DNA of 5,362 nucleotides from Thermodesulfobacteriota bacterium (lineage in GTDB: Bacteria; Desulfobacterota; Desulfocorpusculales; Desulfocorpusculum), in the NCBI GenBank assembly GCA_028275295.1, contig JAPWUY010000166.1, positions 1 through 5,362 on the forward strand, in the 5' to 3' direction. Position numbers and translations under genes: made by a program. The notes below the pieces were generated by a model. The model was not told where the DNA came from. It did not search any database and was given only the letters and a program-made list of their open reading frames with translations. Shown piece after piece: positions 4,832 through 5,362 of this stretch (positions are counted from its first letter, which is position 1; every line of letters begins with the position of its first letter).

Positions 4832-5362
4832 CTAGTTTCTATAACTTCGTAAGCACCCGTAACAACTTGTGTTTTCACCGCAGCCGCAGTTGCCGCTGAC
4901 TCTCTTCCTCGCAGCCTCCAGACAAGCCTTAAGCACTTCCTCTTCCTCAAGCCGAGCGACAAGGCCTGCTCCTCCAGGTACGTTGTCGTAGAGAATGATC
5001 GGAGGTAGAGGGTATTGCTCACTATGGGCTACCGTCGCGCTCAGGTCGGTGGAGGGCACTTCTAAAACTTCCGCAGCTCCCTCAACCAGAGCGTAGGCAA
5101 GAGAGTAGGCAAACCAAACAGCCTCCATGTCCCCATCGGGTTTCGGGTGAAACTGGATTTGCACCACATCGGTCACAAACTCATGCCCAAGAGAGACTTG
5201 TTCAAGTGTACCGTTGCAGTCCTGACGATAGGGCGTTTTATGGCGCTTTTCGGGTTTCCTGAATCCTGCACCACATGTGCTGCAGATATAGAATCCCTCT
5301 CCACGTCGGCCTTCGCAGAGCACAACCATCAAGCCTGGGGATGCCTTCTTCATCGTGATTAT
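4832..5362 (-). CDS. DUF1998/MZB zinc-binding domain protein, C-terminal part (5' end beyond window)
   Basis: The frame is open to the right edge, so only the C-terminal part is present; the ATG at 5353 is an internal Met. Numbered from it, a first zinc motif has Cys24, Cys27 and Cys46 within FYICSTCGAGFRKPEKRHKT...C, followed by SLGHEFVTDVVQIQF (54-68). A helical stretch (75-97) leads to ILYDNVPGGAGLV (120-132), and the closing four-cysteine motif CGCGENTSCYGCLRSYRN uses Cys156, 158, 164 and 167. This is the helicase-associated DUF1998 (MrfA zinc-binding) module, found at the end of some DEAD/DEAH helicases and in DISARM DrmB-like proteins. The window cannot tell which. The protein probably binds nucleic acid as part of a repair or defence complex. 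An amber codon ends the frame 24 codons before the expected end; see the extension entry. Domain call is firm; parent protein is not. Confidence 0.85.
   Translation of the reverse strand: MITMKKASPGLMVVLCEGRRGEGFYICSTCGAGFRKPEKRHKTPYRQDCNGTLEQVSLGHEFVTDVVQIQFHPKPDGDMEAVWFAYSLAYALVEGAAEVLEVPSTDLSATVAHSEQYPLPPIILYDNVPGGAGLVARLEEEEVLKACLEAARKRVSGNCGCGENTSCYGCLRSYRN

Noticed and set aside
4760..4834. General recoding of TAG as Gln in this genome
   Set aside because: The TIGR04255-like gene also stops at TAG right where the next gene takes over, and past the second TAG at 4760 the frame no longer looks coding. Only one codon needs explaining.

Overview
The window is a 5.4 kb piece of a moderately to strongly GC-rich bacterial chromosome. 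Nothing in it fixes the taxon: there is no rRNA, tRNA or core housekeeping gene. The content is accessory: a PIN-domain ribonuclease with an antitoxin-like partner, a TIGR04255-like protein, the end of a DUF1998/MZB (helicase-associated) protein, and long gene-free stretches that hold repeats and decayed coding sequence.

Layout. (1) 3-422, plus strand: the 3' end of an unrecognised acidic gene, followed by a 12-bp RNA-type hairpin (451-488). (2) About 690-1840: a tandem array of six related units with a period of 223-227 bp. The four central units (911-1814) are well preserved. Each carries two hairpin modules, H1 and H2, about 95 bp apart. H1 and H2 are inverted copies of the same 25-nt motif, and the H2 stem changes by paired substitutions from unit to unit while its TCT loop stays fixed. 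The spacing does not preserve a reading frame, so the array is non-coding and selected or propagated as structure. It resembles a BIME/REP array. (3) 1840-2393: no gene, a few palindromes. (4) 2394-3844, minus strand: a compact three-gene operon, TIGR04255-like protein, then a 101-aa antitoxin-like protein (22-nt overlap, strong Shine-Dalgarno), then a PIN RNase with a complete acidic active site (6-nt gap). A possible promoter lies at 3984-4012. (5) 3845-4759: no intact gene; 4144-4340 looks like a frameshifted coding remnant. (6) 4760-5362, minus strand: the C-terminal end of a DUF1998/MZB protein whose frame is cut by a single amber codon exactly where the family usually has Gln, followed by 23 more plausible residues.

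How the parts relate. The plus-strand gene at the left and the PIN operon are convergent, so the array lies in a 3'-to-3' intergenic region, the usual location of REP/BIME elements. The minus-strand genes look like a defence or toxin-antitoxin neighbourhood. DUF1998/MZB domains occur in DISARM-type proteins and related helicases, and PIN toxins with small partners are common there. No complete known defence system is visible here. The two items most worth following up are the covarying inverted-module array and the TIGR04255-like / antitoxin-like / PIN cassette.
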